Assembly (NCBI RefSeq): GCF_019279795.1
Contig: NC_056738.1
Location: 403,510,771-403,574,770, forward strand
Direction of reading: 5' to 3'
DNA length: 64,000 nucleotides
From: Protopterus annectens
Lineage: Eukaryota; Chordata; Ceratodontiformes; Protopteridae
Numbering within the stretch: the first letter of the stretch is position 1; each line of letters opens with the position of its first letter. Positions 1 to 10,640 of this stretch are shown here, in pieces. The position numbers were made by a program, and so were the translations under genes. The notes under the pieces are model-generated. The model made no database searches. It was not told the origin of the DNA and was given only the letters and a program-made list of their open reading frames with translations.

Positions 1-438
1 CAGGGGTGTAACCTTACTGGGAAGAATTTTGGACAGACCAATTGCCTTTCTGGTGCAGGATCTCTAGGAGGGAGCCTCCTCGGTGGGATGTTCCGAAGAG
101 GTATCAGAAGGGACGGGGAGGTCCGTAGGTGGACTGTTTTGAAGTTCTTCTGGGCTGGCTGCCCTGAGGTTGAGGATGTAAAGACAGGATTCAGAGAAAA
201 GACAGGGCATGGATCCGAAGACTGGAGAGTAGACAATGTACTCAGGTGATAAGAGACCCTCTCCACCACCTCTAAGGCAGAGGGACCCATAGAGACCAAG
301 AGCAATCCTTCCAGAGCAGACAACCCCAACCCTCTGCTTTGATAGAGGAATTGGAGAAGAGCTGTCAAGAGGAGAGGCTCCAAAAACTTCGAAGTCTAAG
401 TCAACCCCTGGGATCCAATGCCAACACTTCTGCTCAGA

Positions 439-682
439 CAGCTGTTATACTCCCAAACAGGATGAAAACCGGTCACAGCTACTTGTCAAAGTAACAAAGC
501 AAAGAAAATCTTTGTTTTACTTAATTTTATTTGAAGCGCTTTTCGTTTGCACAATGTGCTTCAAATAAAAGTAAAACAAAGATTTTCTTTGCTTTGTTAC
601 TTTGACAAGTAGCTGTGACCGGTTTTCATCCTGTTTGGTTGTTCACTGTGCTTCTTTTCGGTTATCAGCTGTTATGCTCCCA
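439..682. mobile_element. Palindromic insertion flanked by a 17-bp direct repeat
   Basis: The 17-mer cagctgttatRctccca occurs at 439-455 and again at 666-682 with one mismatch, as expected of a target-site duplication. The insert between them is a near-perfect palindrome followed by about 27 nt of unique sequence (639-665). No ORF of note. The TSD length resembles LINE-mediated insertion rather than a cut-and-paste transposon, but I recognise no family. Confidence 0.65.
453..638. repeat. 186-bp inverted repeat (hairpin)
   Basis: The left arm starting ccaaacaggatgaaaaccgg at 453 is reproduced as reverse complement ending at 638. The arms match over about 75-80 bp with only a 3-nt length difference near the apex (aattttatttgaag versus ttttatttgaag). 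The loop is about 20-25 nt (gcgcttttcgtttgcac region). A smaller stem (caaag...ctttg) lies within each arm. Seen directly. Confidence 0.9.
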
Positions 683-1465
683 CAGGGTTGGATTCGAGTG
701 AGTCATGGAATTAGTTGGTGTGAAACTATGAAACATCATCAGATCCAACACATCAACTTCTCAGACCTATGGCCTCCAAAATTGATGGTTGGAGTGGCGA
801 AATAATCATTGGAAAAAAGGCAGGTTGATGGCTCACTGATCCCGTGGGGCGATGGAGCTAGTAAAACCCCCATCTGGATCTGCGTTCTGAAAAATCTCAT
901 CCTAGCCACCTCTGCTTCAGAAATACTATGGGATGGTGGAGGGTGGCATGGAGGACTTCTTACGAGTTTCTTGCAGAAAACGTGACCTCAGACTCAGAGA
1001 TAGGTTCCTGCGGGAATCTAGGAACAAAGGGCTGTGGGAACAGAGCCGTGGAATGAGTCGGATCTGAAGACTTCAGATCCGGTAATTTTGATTACTTCAG
1101 AACCAGAGGATGATGGACTGGAGTCCTGGCAGGAGAGCACTTGGTGCTCCCTGGGCTCCTTGTTTTTTTTTGAGTGGGGGGTTGATCCCCTGAAGCACCA
1201 GAAGTAAAAGCAGCAGCAGAAGCAGGGAGCAGGCCTTTCAAAACAAGCTTATTCCTCTGACTGCTAAGGGCTCTGGTACTGAAAGTAGTGCAAATATCAC
1301 AGGCGGTATCCAAATGCACTGGGCCTAGGCAATAAACACACTCCCCGTAGACATCAGAGATGGGAATTTTGTGCCCACAGGAAGTGCATTTTTGAAACCA
1401 GTGGGTTGTTCAGCCATGTTGTTTACCAGAAAGTAAATAGCAACAAGAGAATTTTTTTTTTTTTT

Positions 1466-1590
1466 GGAAAGGAAATAGGTTCATAGGTTTATACTAGGCT
1501 ATCTGCCCTAGGGCATTTATAAGCCTAGCCCAAAGTTTTGTGGCTTACGCCACACCCCTTATGTTAAAAAATACTGTGCCCATTAGTTTG
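1466..1590 (-). repeat. CR1-A 3' UTR tail
   Basis: On the minus strand the tail reads tttgggctaggcttataaat, then gccctagggcagatagccta, then gtataaacctatgaacctat. The same tail recurs, diverged, at the end of CR1-B (from 6637), at the end of the CR1 fragment near 54070-54130, and at the 3' end of the tRNA-SINE at 18401-18455. This tail is presumably what the CR1 reverse transcriptase recognises. Confidence 0.85.
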
Positions 1591-3360
1591 TTGTGCCTCT
1601 GTCCAGCAGTGACACAGAGATGATTCCCGGGGTAAACCTACGATCTCCCATCCACCGGTCAAGATTTCTCTTGAACAGAGCCAGCGAGGTGCTCTGCCTC
1701 ACATGGACCGGGATTTTATTCCACAGCATAGGGAGTCTCTGGGTGACAAATCTATCCCTCCAGCATGTCCTATTTATATCCGTGCTAAGGTTTAAGTCGC
1801 TTGCTCTAGTGGATCTGGTAGATTTGGATTTTTTTGAGGTGGAGCATGTCCATTAATTCCGGGTTGGACATGGCCTTGTATGTCAGGCACAGGTCACCTC
1901 TGAGCAGGCGGTATGAGACTGAATAGAGCTGGAGTTTCTTCAGTCTGGCAGCATATGACAGATTTTGGAGTCCCTTTATCCTTTTGGTGAGGAACTTTTG
2001 GGGTCTTTCCAATTGCTGCAGGTGTCGGGTGAGATACATCCCGAATGGGGCATTGTACTCTATCATTGGTCTGATAAGTGAAGAGTACAGGGGAATAATG
2101 ACCTCACTTGATCTGGATGTGAATTCCTTCATGATCAGGTGGGCAATGTAGAAGGTCTTTCGAACCACTTTAGCAATATGTGTCAAAAGAAAGGCCACTG
2201 TCAACCTGGGTCCCCAGGTCCCTGATAACCTCTTCTGTGCTTAGTGGATTGCCACCTATATGGTAGCTTGGGGTTACCTTGTATTTCCCAAAGGGTATGA
2301 CTATACATTTTTTGGCATTTAACTTCAGGCCATGGCTCTGGCACCAGCTATCAGTTTCCGTGAGACCCCTCTGAAGGATATCTGTGTCCGATGTACTTTC
2401 CACTATGGCACCCAGTTTGCAGTCATCTGCAAACTTTGTCAGCCATAGTCCTCCTATGTTTGCCTGTACTTCTGAGAAGTAGATGCCGAACAACAGGGGG
2501 CCAAGGACTGAGCCCTGTGGGACACCACTTGACCGGCTTGGAGTCTGACATGGCGCCAGCAACTCTAGCCCTGTGGGTTCTGTCCTTTAGCCAGTTTGCA
2601 ACCCATCTTGTGACATGGGTTTACATTTCAGCTGGTAAGTTTCTCTATAATATCCAAGTGGGGTATTGTGTCGAAAGCTTTTGCAAGGTTAAGGTAGGCT
2701 GTATGGACTGCCTTTCCCTCATCAATGGCCTTGGTGACTGTTTCGAAGAAGTCGACCAAGTTCAAAAGGCATGATCTGCCCTTGACAAAGCCAAACTGGG
2801 TCGGGTCCAATGTCTGCAGGTCCCCTATGTCTTTGTTTATGAGTTCCATTATGATCCTCTCCATAGCTTTGCAGACCAGGCTTGTTAAGCTTATGGGGCG
2901 GTAATTACCAGGGTCCGTAGAGGCACCGCCTTTGTGGAGTGGGACCACAGTTGCCGTACGCCACTCCTTGGGCATGTATCCTGTGGTAAGGCTAAGATTA
3001 AACAGCTGCCTTATGTGCGGGTTTAGTTCCTCATTGAGTTAGTGTAGCACACAGCCGGGGACACCATCCGGTCCCATTGATGCTGTGTTTTTTGCTTTAG
3101 AGAGAGCAGCTTTCACCTGCGCATTTGAGATGCCTGGGAGGCTACACTCCGCTGGGATAGTTCTCTCCTTTTGGGGGGGAGAGGGGTGAAGTTTGCACTG
3201 AACCTGTCTGCCAGTATGTTGGCAATGTCTGTGGGTTCAGTGATTTTTGTATCATTTTGGACTAATTCTGAGCATATCTGGGAGTTTCCACCCAGGTTTC
3301 TAACATAGCTGAAGAAGGCCTTATGATTGTCTTTTGAATCTATGGCAATTTTTCTCTCAA
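1590..3360 (-). pseudogene. CR1-A ORF2, reverse transcriptase and C-terminus
   Basis: The open pieces 2628-2975, 2170-2562 and 1806-2204 carry the ordered RT blocks: VPLHKGG and NYRPISLTS, then the palm with AKAFDTI, then GVPQGSVLGPLLF, then the FADDCKLG active site, then the C-terminal region. The Asp pair of FADD is intact. Frame changes occur near 2180, 2600 and again at about 1800, so the enzyme is not translated as one chain. At the end the 1600-1800 segment gives the CR1 C-terminal motif RLPMLWNKIP and a final LD-W-MGD. Role: target-primed reverse transcription of the LINE RNA. Confidence 0.88.
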
Positions 3361-4364
3361 AGTTGGCCTTGGATGACTATGAGTGCTCGTATTTTTTTTA
3401 CTAATAATGATCAAGGGTGTCTTCTCTTTTATGGATTTTGCTCTATCATGTAACAGCTTTCTCCTCTTATTGTAAAGTTTGTTTATGGCTGGGGTCCACC
3501 AGACTGGACGTTTGCCCTTGGTGGAAAGAGTCTTGATTTTATTAGGCATTGCCTGATCCATGCAGTCCTGGAGGTATTCGTAGAAGGCATTTGTAAGGGC
3601 TTCCGCAGCTTGGGTTGTGGTTTCCACTGGCTCGGGGGCCTTGAAGGATACCATACCAGTCTTGAGTAGTGTGAAGTTTGCTTTAGAAGTTCTTCACTGT
3701 GGTCTTTTTGTTTGGGGTGGGGGATGTGGATGTCCACTGAGATTAGTTTTTGATCTGATCTCACCAATGAGGCATATACTTCCGGTGTGGAGCATTTTGT
3801 CCCCATGTTTGTGATGATGAGATCTAGTGTATTTTCTCCTCTTGTGGGAACGGTGACTAGTTGTTCCATGGCATTTGAATTTATGAACTCCAGGAACCTT
3901 TGGGCTAGAAAGTTGGGGCTTGAGTAATGTTCCCAGTCTATATTCGGGTAGTTGAAGTCACCCAATATAATGGTGTTTGGAGATACATTTATACCTGCCA
4001 GTGTCTTCAGGAAGGCTGTGTGGGGTTCCTGAGTTTGAGAGGGTGGCCTGTAGCATGCTACAAATTGTAGAGCAGTTTTGCCTATGGTTAATTGCACCTG
4101 GATGGTTTCAGATGCTTCGTGCATTGCCACCAACCTGGAGGTGTGGGTATCCTTGATGAATATGGATACACCCCCTCCTTTTGTGGTGTGGTCCGGGTTT
4201 TGGGGCCAGAACGCATGATATGAGGTAAAACCTGATAGTGCCGGGGTGCTCTCAGGAGCCTTGAACCAGGTTTCAGTCACAGCACAGACATCGATGTTCT
4301 CCATACTGAGAAGGGCCAAGAGTGCGTGCATTTTGAGATTTAGACTTCTGGCATTGAGCAGCAT
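3340..4364 (-). pseudogene. CR1-A ORF2, AP endonuclease domain
   Basis: The open stretch 3483-4364 (about 293 residues) begins LLNARSLNLK and shows the apurinic-like endonuclease blocks in order: LNARSL, CAVTETW (the catalytic Glu region), GGGVSIFI, the GDFNYPNIDW block with the catalytic Asp-x-Asn, and NTLDLIITN. The last expected motif, around SDH, reads RSDQK, so the catalytic His is replaced by Gln. A frameshift near 3600-3650 leads to the linker toward the RT. Role: nicks target DNA to prime reverse transcription. Confidence 0.85.
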
Positions 4365-4394
4365 TACCCTTAGTTTCTTCCCATTTTTTGTTTT

Positions 4395-5110
4395 CTAGGG
4401 TGGTAGGTTTAGAATTTGAGCCTTGCCTAAAAAAGGCACTATGGGGGTGGCAAGAGCCTTAGCCAATATACGGAATCCCAGGGGTGACAGGTGCAAGCCG
4501 TCCCTTGCGAAGCAGCGTGGCTTGTCAAGCATGTCATCCCAGGCAAACAGACACTGGATCCCCTTTGAATGACACCAGAAATTAAGCCAATTGTTAAAGC
4601 TGATCATCTTGTCTCTAATGTTGTGGCATCATTCTTGGTGAAGGAAGGATACTGCTCAGGGTCAGGGTCATACCTGCCTGGGCTACATAATCAGAGAGCT
4701 CCTTTATGTCTCTTTTCATGTAGTCCAGGGAGGTACGTCTCAGGTCGTTCACACCAGCATGGACAAGGACTGTGTCATATTTGTACTTGCTGTGGAGTGA
4801 CCCGAGTGCTTGTGTTATGTGGTGGATTCTAGCGCCCGATAGGCAGCTTACTGTGACCCTCTCCTTGTTCAGTCTGGTGAGTGGGACGTCAGTGTGTCTG
4901 ACTATGGAGTCACCTATGACAAGTATGTTTGGTGTTGTATTTGGCCTTAAGGGCTGTGACTGCTTTGCACACTGATTTTGTGGTTTATGTGTTGCCTGTG
5001 GTGTGTCATGAGGTGGCAGTTGCTTGGGTGTCTGCTTTGGAGGCCTCTGATGTTTAGGTAAATTTTTGCTCAGAGCCTCCGAGTATGTCTGTGTGTTTAT
5101 GTGTTTGATT
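4395..5110 (-). pseudogene. CR1-A ORF1 with SGNH-type esterase domain
   Basis: Translation of the minus strand from about 5090 gives a Pro/Gln/Lys-rich leader, then ILVIGDSIVRHT (the GDS block with the nucleophile Ser), VSCLSGARIHHI (the Gly block), VHAGVNDLRR (the GxND block) and, at about 4500, DGLHLSPLG (the catalytic Asp-x-x-His). These are the four blocks of SGNH/GDSL hydrolases, a domain known in ORF1 of some CR1-like LINEs. The frame is broken between about 4570 and 4650. All four catalytic positions (S, G, N, D-H) can be seen. Confidence 0.8.
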
Positions 5111-5945
5111 CATTGTTGTGATAGCTTTAGGGAGAGGAAAAGCTACCAACAGTGGTAGTAAGATATACCTGCTGCTATAACTAGAATAAAAGTACCACAA
5201 AGACTAAATCTATTAAAAGAAATGTAAAGGTAAGAAGGAATAGATAAATACTCAAAAATATAACTCAACGCCAATGGAGCTTGAGAATCCCAAATCCCGA
5301 CCACCTTGGAGAGCAAAGGAGATCTGGGGAACAGGAGCATTATCGGTAAGGGAGGAGCTCAAGATTCGGATCCCAGAATGTGTAGAAACTACGAGCTGGA
5401 TTAGAGGGTTGGATGTAAACCCATTTGAGGAGGAATAAATGAAAATGACATCAGATGGCTGCTTCAACTGCATAATCTTTTCTTCAATTTTCTTCTTTTA
5501 GACATCTGTTCATCAAGAGGCACAATCAGCAGCTCTAACTAATGAGGAGCCAAGTTTTCAAATGTTCTGAGTAGGGTTTGCAACCTCAGCCATACAAGTC
5601 TCCAGATGAGGGACCCCACAACTAGCAACCACCAAGATGTGCCCCAACTACAAAGCCACATCTGACGGTGCGCTTACCAACTTCAGGACTATTTTGCTTC
5701 CTCCACTTTACCCTTGACACACGAGTATCCAGTAGTCCAACATGAGTTTGGCAATTCAGAGCTCCAAAGCACAGGGTAGCAGGGGTCTAAGCATTATTCT
5801 TCAAAATCAGTCAAGTACTCAGTCACTGAGGATAGGATTCTTGGTTGAAGCATCCAAGGATCTCAACTAAAATCCACACATCACAAATTAACAGCAGCTA
5901 TGTTCAAGTTTACATGAGTCTATGAACCAGTCAAAACAGATTTGA
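5111..5945. other. Unassigned; left part may be CR1-A 5' leader
   Basis: 5111-5480 continues directly from CR1-A ORF1 on the minus strand and may be ORF1 N-terminal or 5' UTR sequence; I see no diagnostic motif. In 5481-5945 I see no ORF, no repeat structure and no similarity to other parts of the window. Confidence 0.4.
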
Positions 5946-6636
5946 CTTCTTGACACCAGGCTGCATATGTTAGATACAACTATGCAATTTTACCACAATA
6001 ACCACCAGCATGAGCAATGTAATGTACTCCCACTCTCTGGAACTGCACTGCTGTAACTGTTCTTTTAAAGACCACTATCTTGAGTTATTGGACCAAACAG
6101 TGAACACTTTTTGGGGAAAGAAAAGCTCCCTGCTGTTCCACATCCATATTGAAGAGATGGGGACTTGGAGAGGTTTGGAGACGCTTAGGGTTCTGAAACA
6201 TGTTATAAAAATTGTATACAACCTTCTAAAGCTCTTCCAGAATGGATGCCTGGATAAAGCAGTCATCTAAGTTGGGGTAACAAACTGAAGGGCAAGAAGC
6301 AAACTGGTAAAGAGCATCCTCTGCTCCAAATCTCAGAAACCTTCTCTGCAACACTGCAATGGGAACAAAGATTTGCTTCCATTTGTACTACAGTGATATG
6401 AAAGGTTCATCTAAGTAATAGCCGAAAGCCCTGCAGTGTGAACATTTTGAATCATAATGTTTAATATGAGCAAAGCTAGAATAGGTCTCATGTACAAATA
6501 ATCTAGCTTTGTAGTCTGTCAGTACCTCGCACACACTACTGGGCCTCGAGCAAGGAAGTCTTCCAGCAGGCGTGGACCTAGTTCTTCTAGTAGGGTGGAC
6601 CCAGTTCTTTGTGGTCCTTGGGCAATGAAGGATATA
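5946..6636 (-). pseudogene. Old DIRS-type reverse transcriptase remnant
   Basis: The minus strand at about 6235-6345 translates to RFLRFGAEDALYQFA, then CPSVCYPNLDDCFIQA. These are the two blocks that flank the RT active site in the DIRS copies of this window (RYLRF...HYQFSALPFG and IYPYLDDCLIQA), here joined by a deletion of about 40 codons between them. The LDD of the catalytic motif survives. Flanking sequence to 6636 is too decayed to place. It lies between two CR1 copies and is older than the D1-D8 set. Confidence 0.6.
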
Positions 6637-9124
6637 CATCATAGGTTTACACTACTACTGACCACTGGGGGCCTTTATAAGCCTAGCCAAGCATCTTAAT
6701 TGTATCCCACAAGTTTATGCGCTGGCCTTAAGTCTAGCCAAGCTTCCTAAATCTACCCTGTAGGTCTGTATCCCTTAGATGCTATTTTAAGGGGCATATG
6801 TAAGCTAGGGTAAGATTTACAGGCTGCCTCTGTCCAAAGAGACAGGTGGCTACACCCAAAGTACATTTCCGATTTCCCAGCCACTGGTCCAGGTTTCTCA
6901 AGTAGGGTTAAAAAAGAACTACTTCACACAGATGGGAAGCCTGGCCCAATGAAAGAATTATCCAACTCAAATACCTGTCCCTCTAACATGCCTTACATGT
7001 CGCAAGCAAAGTTTAAATCCCTAGAAAGAGTACTTTGGTGCTATTCTTTTTATAGATATGAAAAAGGTCCAGAATGGAATCCAAGGATGCCTTGCATGCT
7101 AGGCACAGATCACCTCAACAATCTGTAAAACAAAGTACAGACATACGCATTTGAGGCAATTTGCATAGGACATGCTGTTTAAGCCACATTTCAATGATGG
7201 GCCTGATGAGGGCCAAATACAATGGATCGATTACTGCCTTGTACCTAGTGCCATGCCCTTGTTTAAAGGTTGAGTGATACAAACTATCCTTACTACCTTA
7301 AAACACATGTTGGTTGAAAGCCAGGTTACCTACATATGCACCCTAATCCCAGACTACTGGTTCTGTTCTTAGAAGTGCATTACTGAAGCAATTTCCTAGG
7401 GTGGCTGACTTCTCAAAGGATATTACTGAGAATTTCTTGGCACAGAGTTAAGCAATGGCTTTGGCATCAGTCATTTGTTTTAGTCCAATCTGTAGGATGT
7501 CAAGTGTCTTGGGGCGAGATTCTATGACTGCACATAGTTTGCTACGTACAAACCTGGTCAGCCAGAGGCCCGACATTGGCCTTGACCTCCAAGTCGTCTA
7601 TGCAAAAAAGGAGAGGACTCAGCACAGACCACCCCCCAGCGACTCTACTAGTGACCGGGCTCTTTTGGAGGGGGTCTCCCCTATCCTAACTTCCTACGGC
7701 CTAACATGGGAATCAATTGGCTATCCAATGTGCAACAAAAGTTAATACCTACATCCGTGAGGTTGTTTGCAATGACTGAGTGGAGTACTGTATCAAATGC
7801 TTTAGCCAGGGGAAGGTAGGCAGTATGCACCATTTTTGCCCTCATTCACTGCCTCAATGATAATCACAAAGTAGCTCATTGGGCTGTGTAGGCATGACTT
7901 GCCCTGGACTAAACCAAACTGACTGGATCAGTGTTTAAATGTTCTTTACATCCTTAATCATTTCCATGGCCTTGCATATGTCACTAGTCAGACTTGCAGT
8001 CTGTAGCTCAGAGGTGCTGTTGCTGGCCCACCCTTATGTAGAGAAATGACTGTTGCAGATTTCCATTCATGTGACAAAGCCTGTCTGAAGGCTACAATTA
8101 AAACAGTGACGGCAGGGGTCCTGAAATGTCATGTTTAAGCTATTTAGGAGATGTACTGTGATATTACCAAGGCCCATTAATCCAGTGCTTTTGGCCTTGG
8201 AGAATGCATCTGGAACCTGCTCCCTAATAGTTGGGGAGAGGGGTTATGTTTCATGGCATTTTCTGGGAGCACTCAAGGGAAGAGATGGAGATATCATTGG
8301 AAATGTATCTGTCAGCCAGCACATTTCCAATATCTTCTGGCTCCACTTACCATCAACTCTGCACACTGTTGTGCGCTGTCACTGACTGAGGTATCGGATC
8401 GCTTTAAATAAGACTTGTGGTTCTTTCCCTAGGAAGCTATCTTAACTAAAATTTGGCTTTAGTATACTTAATCTGTCCTCTGTTTAGCTTGATGCAAGTG
8501 TTATGCATAGCACTTCTAGATCTTGGTCATGACTTTTATTGTACAACCTGTTTATAGATTCCACCAGGATGGTTTGTTTCCAGGTGTTTCCAGTGGGCAC
8601 AGCAGCCTCTATGCATTTTGACAGGACTATGTAGGGTTTTTTTTGTGGTCTGACCTTATCAGAGAAGACAAAATGGGGGGGGGGGGGTGTTGCAGCATTC
8701 TCCCATATGTGAGAATATCCCAGTGTATACTGGGATAGGTGAAATACAGTATTGAAATGAATGGTGAAACTCAAGTCCAAGTACAAGCTATGGGTTTACA
8801 GGGACACAGGGTGACCAATAGCTTGCGAGAATATAATACAGGACTTTGCTTAAGAAAACATGGATACAGAGAAACTAAGCGGATCATCCTGTAACAAGTT
8901 TTGAGGAGAGCTTGCTTGATATGGACAGACCTTGCATCTTTCGTCCCCACCTGTGCAGTAGGTGGCCTAAATGTGTGAAAGGCATTGTAGCTCTGCACTG
9001 CTAGGGTGCACTCTACAGCTTTAAACCACGTCTCAAGAAAGTGCACAAATGTCCATATTCTGCATGGTGAGGACAGCCTGGAGGTAGTGGCGTTTCCCAT
9101 TTAGGCTGTTGGCATTGAGCTCTA
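6637..9124 (-). mobile_element. CR1-B: decayed CR1 LINE cut by DIRS D1
   Basis: Same family and orientation as CR1-A but much more decayed. The 3' tail begins at 6637 (cataggtttacactactact) followed by the CR1 tail block gcctttataagcctagcc. The RT palm is visible near 7790-7835 (minus: HTAYLPLAKAFDTV, against HTAYLNLAKAFDTI in CR1-A). The endonuclease start is at 9000-9115 (NANSLNGK, then ETWFKAVECT against ETWFKAPEST). It stops exactly where the DIRS D1 terminus begins (9125), so D1 interrupts or truncates it within the endonuclease region. Confidence 0.8.
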
Positions 9125-9345
9125 AGTACAGTTGGTTACACTTACCATAAATGCCGATGTTAGTGTGTATTCACTGATGCAGTCCTGACAGTTGGGATTT
9201 CCTGCCATGAAAGCCCTAGGCCTACCAGACTACCAGAGAAACTTATTTCACCTCCCAAGCTGGCAGATGCCTTAACAGACGTCAGTACACACAGGTATAA
9301 AGGGAGCCAGACTGCGTCATCACTTCAGTATTTTCTTGGTCCCAT
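9125..9345 (-). repeat. D1 3' inverted terminal repeat
   Basis: Begins agtacagttggttacactta and carries ccataaatgccgatgttag, the diverged form of the ccataaatgtagatgtta block shared by all DIRS termini here. Downstream are agacgtcagt (decayed CRE) and ggtataaagg (TATA-like), then cttcagtattttcttg. Confidence 0.8.
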
Positions 9346-9499
9346 GTAAGAGGAGCCCAGAATCAAGCTTAGGTGGATAAAGAAAGGAGTACCTAACCCA
9401 GAGTAGCCTGGAGAAGTGCCCACGGTCGTCATATCTGGAGATTCTAAGCCTACCAGATAGGCCAAGGGGGTAGGAGGGAGGGAAAGAAAGTAGACTGCA

Positions 9500-9602
9500 A
9501 CCGTGAATACACTCAAAACATCTACATTTATGGTAAATACACACAACTGTACCATGTTCTTTGTGTTTCACAGTTGCAGTCCTGAAAGTTAGGAAGATTA
9601 CC
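9500..9602 (-). repeat. D1 internal complementary region (ICR)
   Basis: Contains aacatctacatttatggtaa, complementary to the D1 left terminus, followed by ctgtaccatgttctttgtgt and ttcacagttgcagtcctgaa, complementary to the right terminus expected for this family. Same position relative to the recombinase as in D2-D8. Confidence 0.75.
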
Positions 9603-10640
9603 AAAGCTTAACAGAGTGGACATAAAGAAAGGGAGAGGCACCCTTGCAGGACTGCAGAGGCAACTCCTGTCAATTTTGAGAATGCCGGCAGGTGATAGTG
9701 TTTTGTGATGGTATGCACAGAAGACCAAAGTGGCTGCTTCCAGAAAACCTTTGGTTGGGACCCCCTTATGAAAGCCAGAGGCAGCTGTGACCCTGGTAAA
9801 GTGAAGTGTAACCAATCTTTTTTTTTTTTTTTTTTTTGCCATAATGGCTGCAGCAGAAAGAAATGCAGTGTGAAATCCACCTGGAAATGTTATGTTTAGA
9901 AGCTGTTCTTCCTTCAGATCTGAGGTCAAAGGTTATTAATGGATCCGATTTCCTTAAGGATTTTGTCCTGGCTAGGTAGAAGCTTAACATTCTGTGCACA
10001 TCCAAGGAGTGCAGTAATCTTTCTCCCCTGTTCTGAGGAATGGGGAAGAAGGGTGGGTAGATGGATGGCTTGATTCAAAGACACACTGGTTACCACCTCA
10101 GGAATAAAGGAAGGGTTTGGTCCTGAAGGAGACCCGGTCTATGGAAGATAAAGGGTCTACTGCCACTAGGGCTTGTAACAGAGACCCTTCTAACTGAGGT
10201 AATGACTAAAAGAAGAGCAGTCTTCCAAGAGAGGGATTTTAAAGAGGCATTCTTTGCATGTTCAAAGGGAGGCAAAGTCAAATTTTCCAGCAGGCAGTTG
10301 ATGTCCCATGGAGATGTGGGTTTTCTCCTGGGGAGCCTAATGTGAATGACACCACTATGGAAATGTTTCAGGAGAGGGTGCGACAAGATTGGGGAAGAAC
10401 TTGAATGTGAGCAGAGATGGCGGAGGCATGTATTTTTATGGAAGAGGGACTTGCGAACTAGACTGGCCAGGTACTCCAGGATGTCCAAAATGTTGGTCGA
10501 GCTCGGCTCAAGGCAGCGCCTCTGGCACCAAAAGCACCAAATCTTCTCCATTTGGCTGAATACGACTTCCTAGTGCTATGCCTTCTGGATTCTTGCAGAA
10601 TGTTTTGCAACTGTTGACTTAAGTTGGTACAGCAGTTAGG
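9603..10640 (-). pseudogene. D1 tyrosine recombinase remnant
   Basis: Recognisable blocks from N to C terminus: RRHSTRKSYSAKWRRFGAF near 10510-10590 (core-binding start), LENLTLPPFE and LSWKTALLLVITSVRRVS near 10170-10310 (first catalytic Arg block), RMLSFYLARTKSLRKSD near 9930-10000, and a decayed second box with FTRVTAASGFHKG near 9780-9830 in place of the usual HSTRA. A T-run of about 20 nt at 9818-9837 breaks the frame. The Tyr block reads AYHHKTLSP, so the nucleophile is lost or misplaced. Confidence 0.75.

Larger units (their letters stand above)
1..1440 (-). pseudogene. D0: divergent DIRS-type gag remnant
   Basis: Read on the minus strand, about 1300-1395 encodes a cysteine-rich block: CTSCGHK, then CVYCLG, then a His and CDIC. 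This is the same layout (CxxC, CxxCLG, H, CxxC) as the N-terminal zinc-binding block of the gag genes of the DIRS copies elsewhere in the window. Downstream (lower coordinates) is a Ser/Pro-rich, stop-riddled stretch typical of the gag linker. The block is not in frame with the nearest ATG (1417), so the gene is frameshifted. A palindromic insertion interrupts it at 456-665. The element runs off the left edge. Assignment rests on the zinc-finger layout only; the rest could be another repeat. Confidence 0.5.
1466..5110 (-). mobile_element. CR1-A: nearly complete CR1-type LINE
   Basis: Minus-strand non-LTR retrotransposon with ORF1 (esterase-type) at the right, then ORF2 endonuclease and reverse transcriptase, then a short 3' UTR ending at about 1466-1475 in cctatgaacctat. 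A T-run sits at 1452-1465 just outside the tail. The C-terminal signature LWNKIP...FKRNLDRWMGD and the endonuclease motif TLDLIITN are those of the CR1/L2 group. The tail has no poly(A), also typical of CR1. Stops and frameshifts make it inactive. 5111-5480 may be its 5' leader. Confidence 0.88.
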
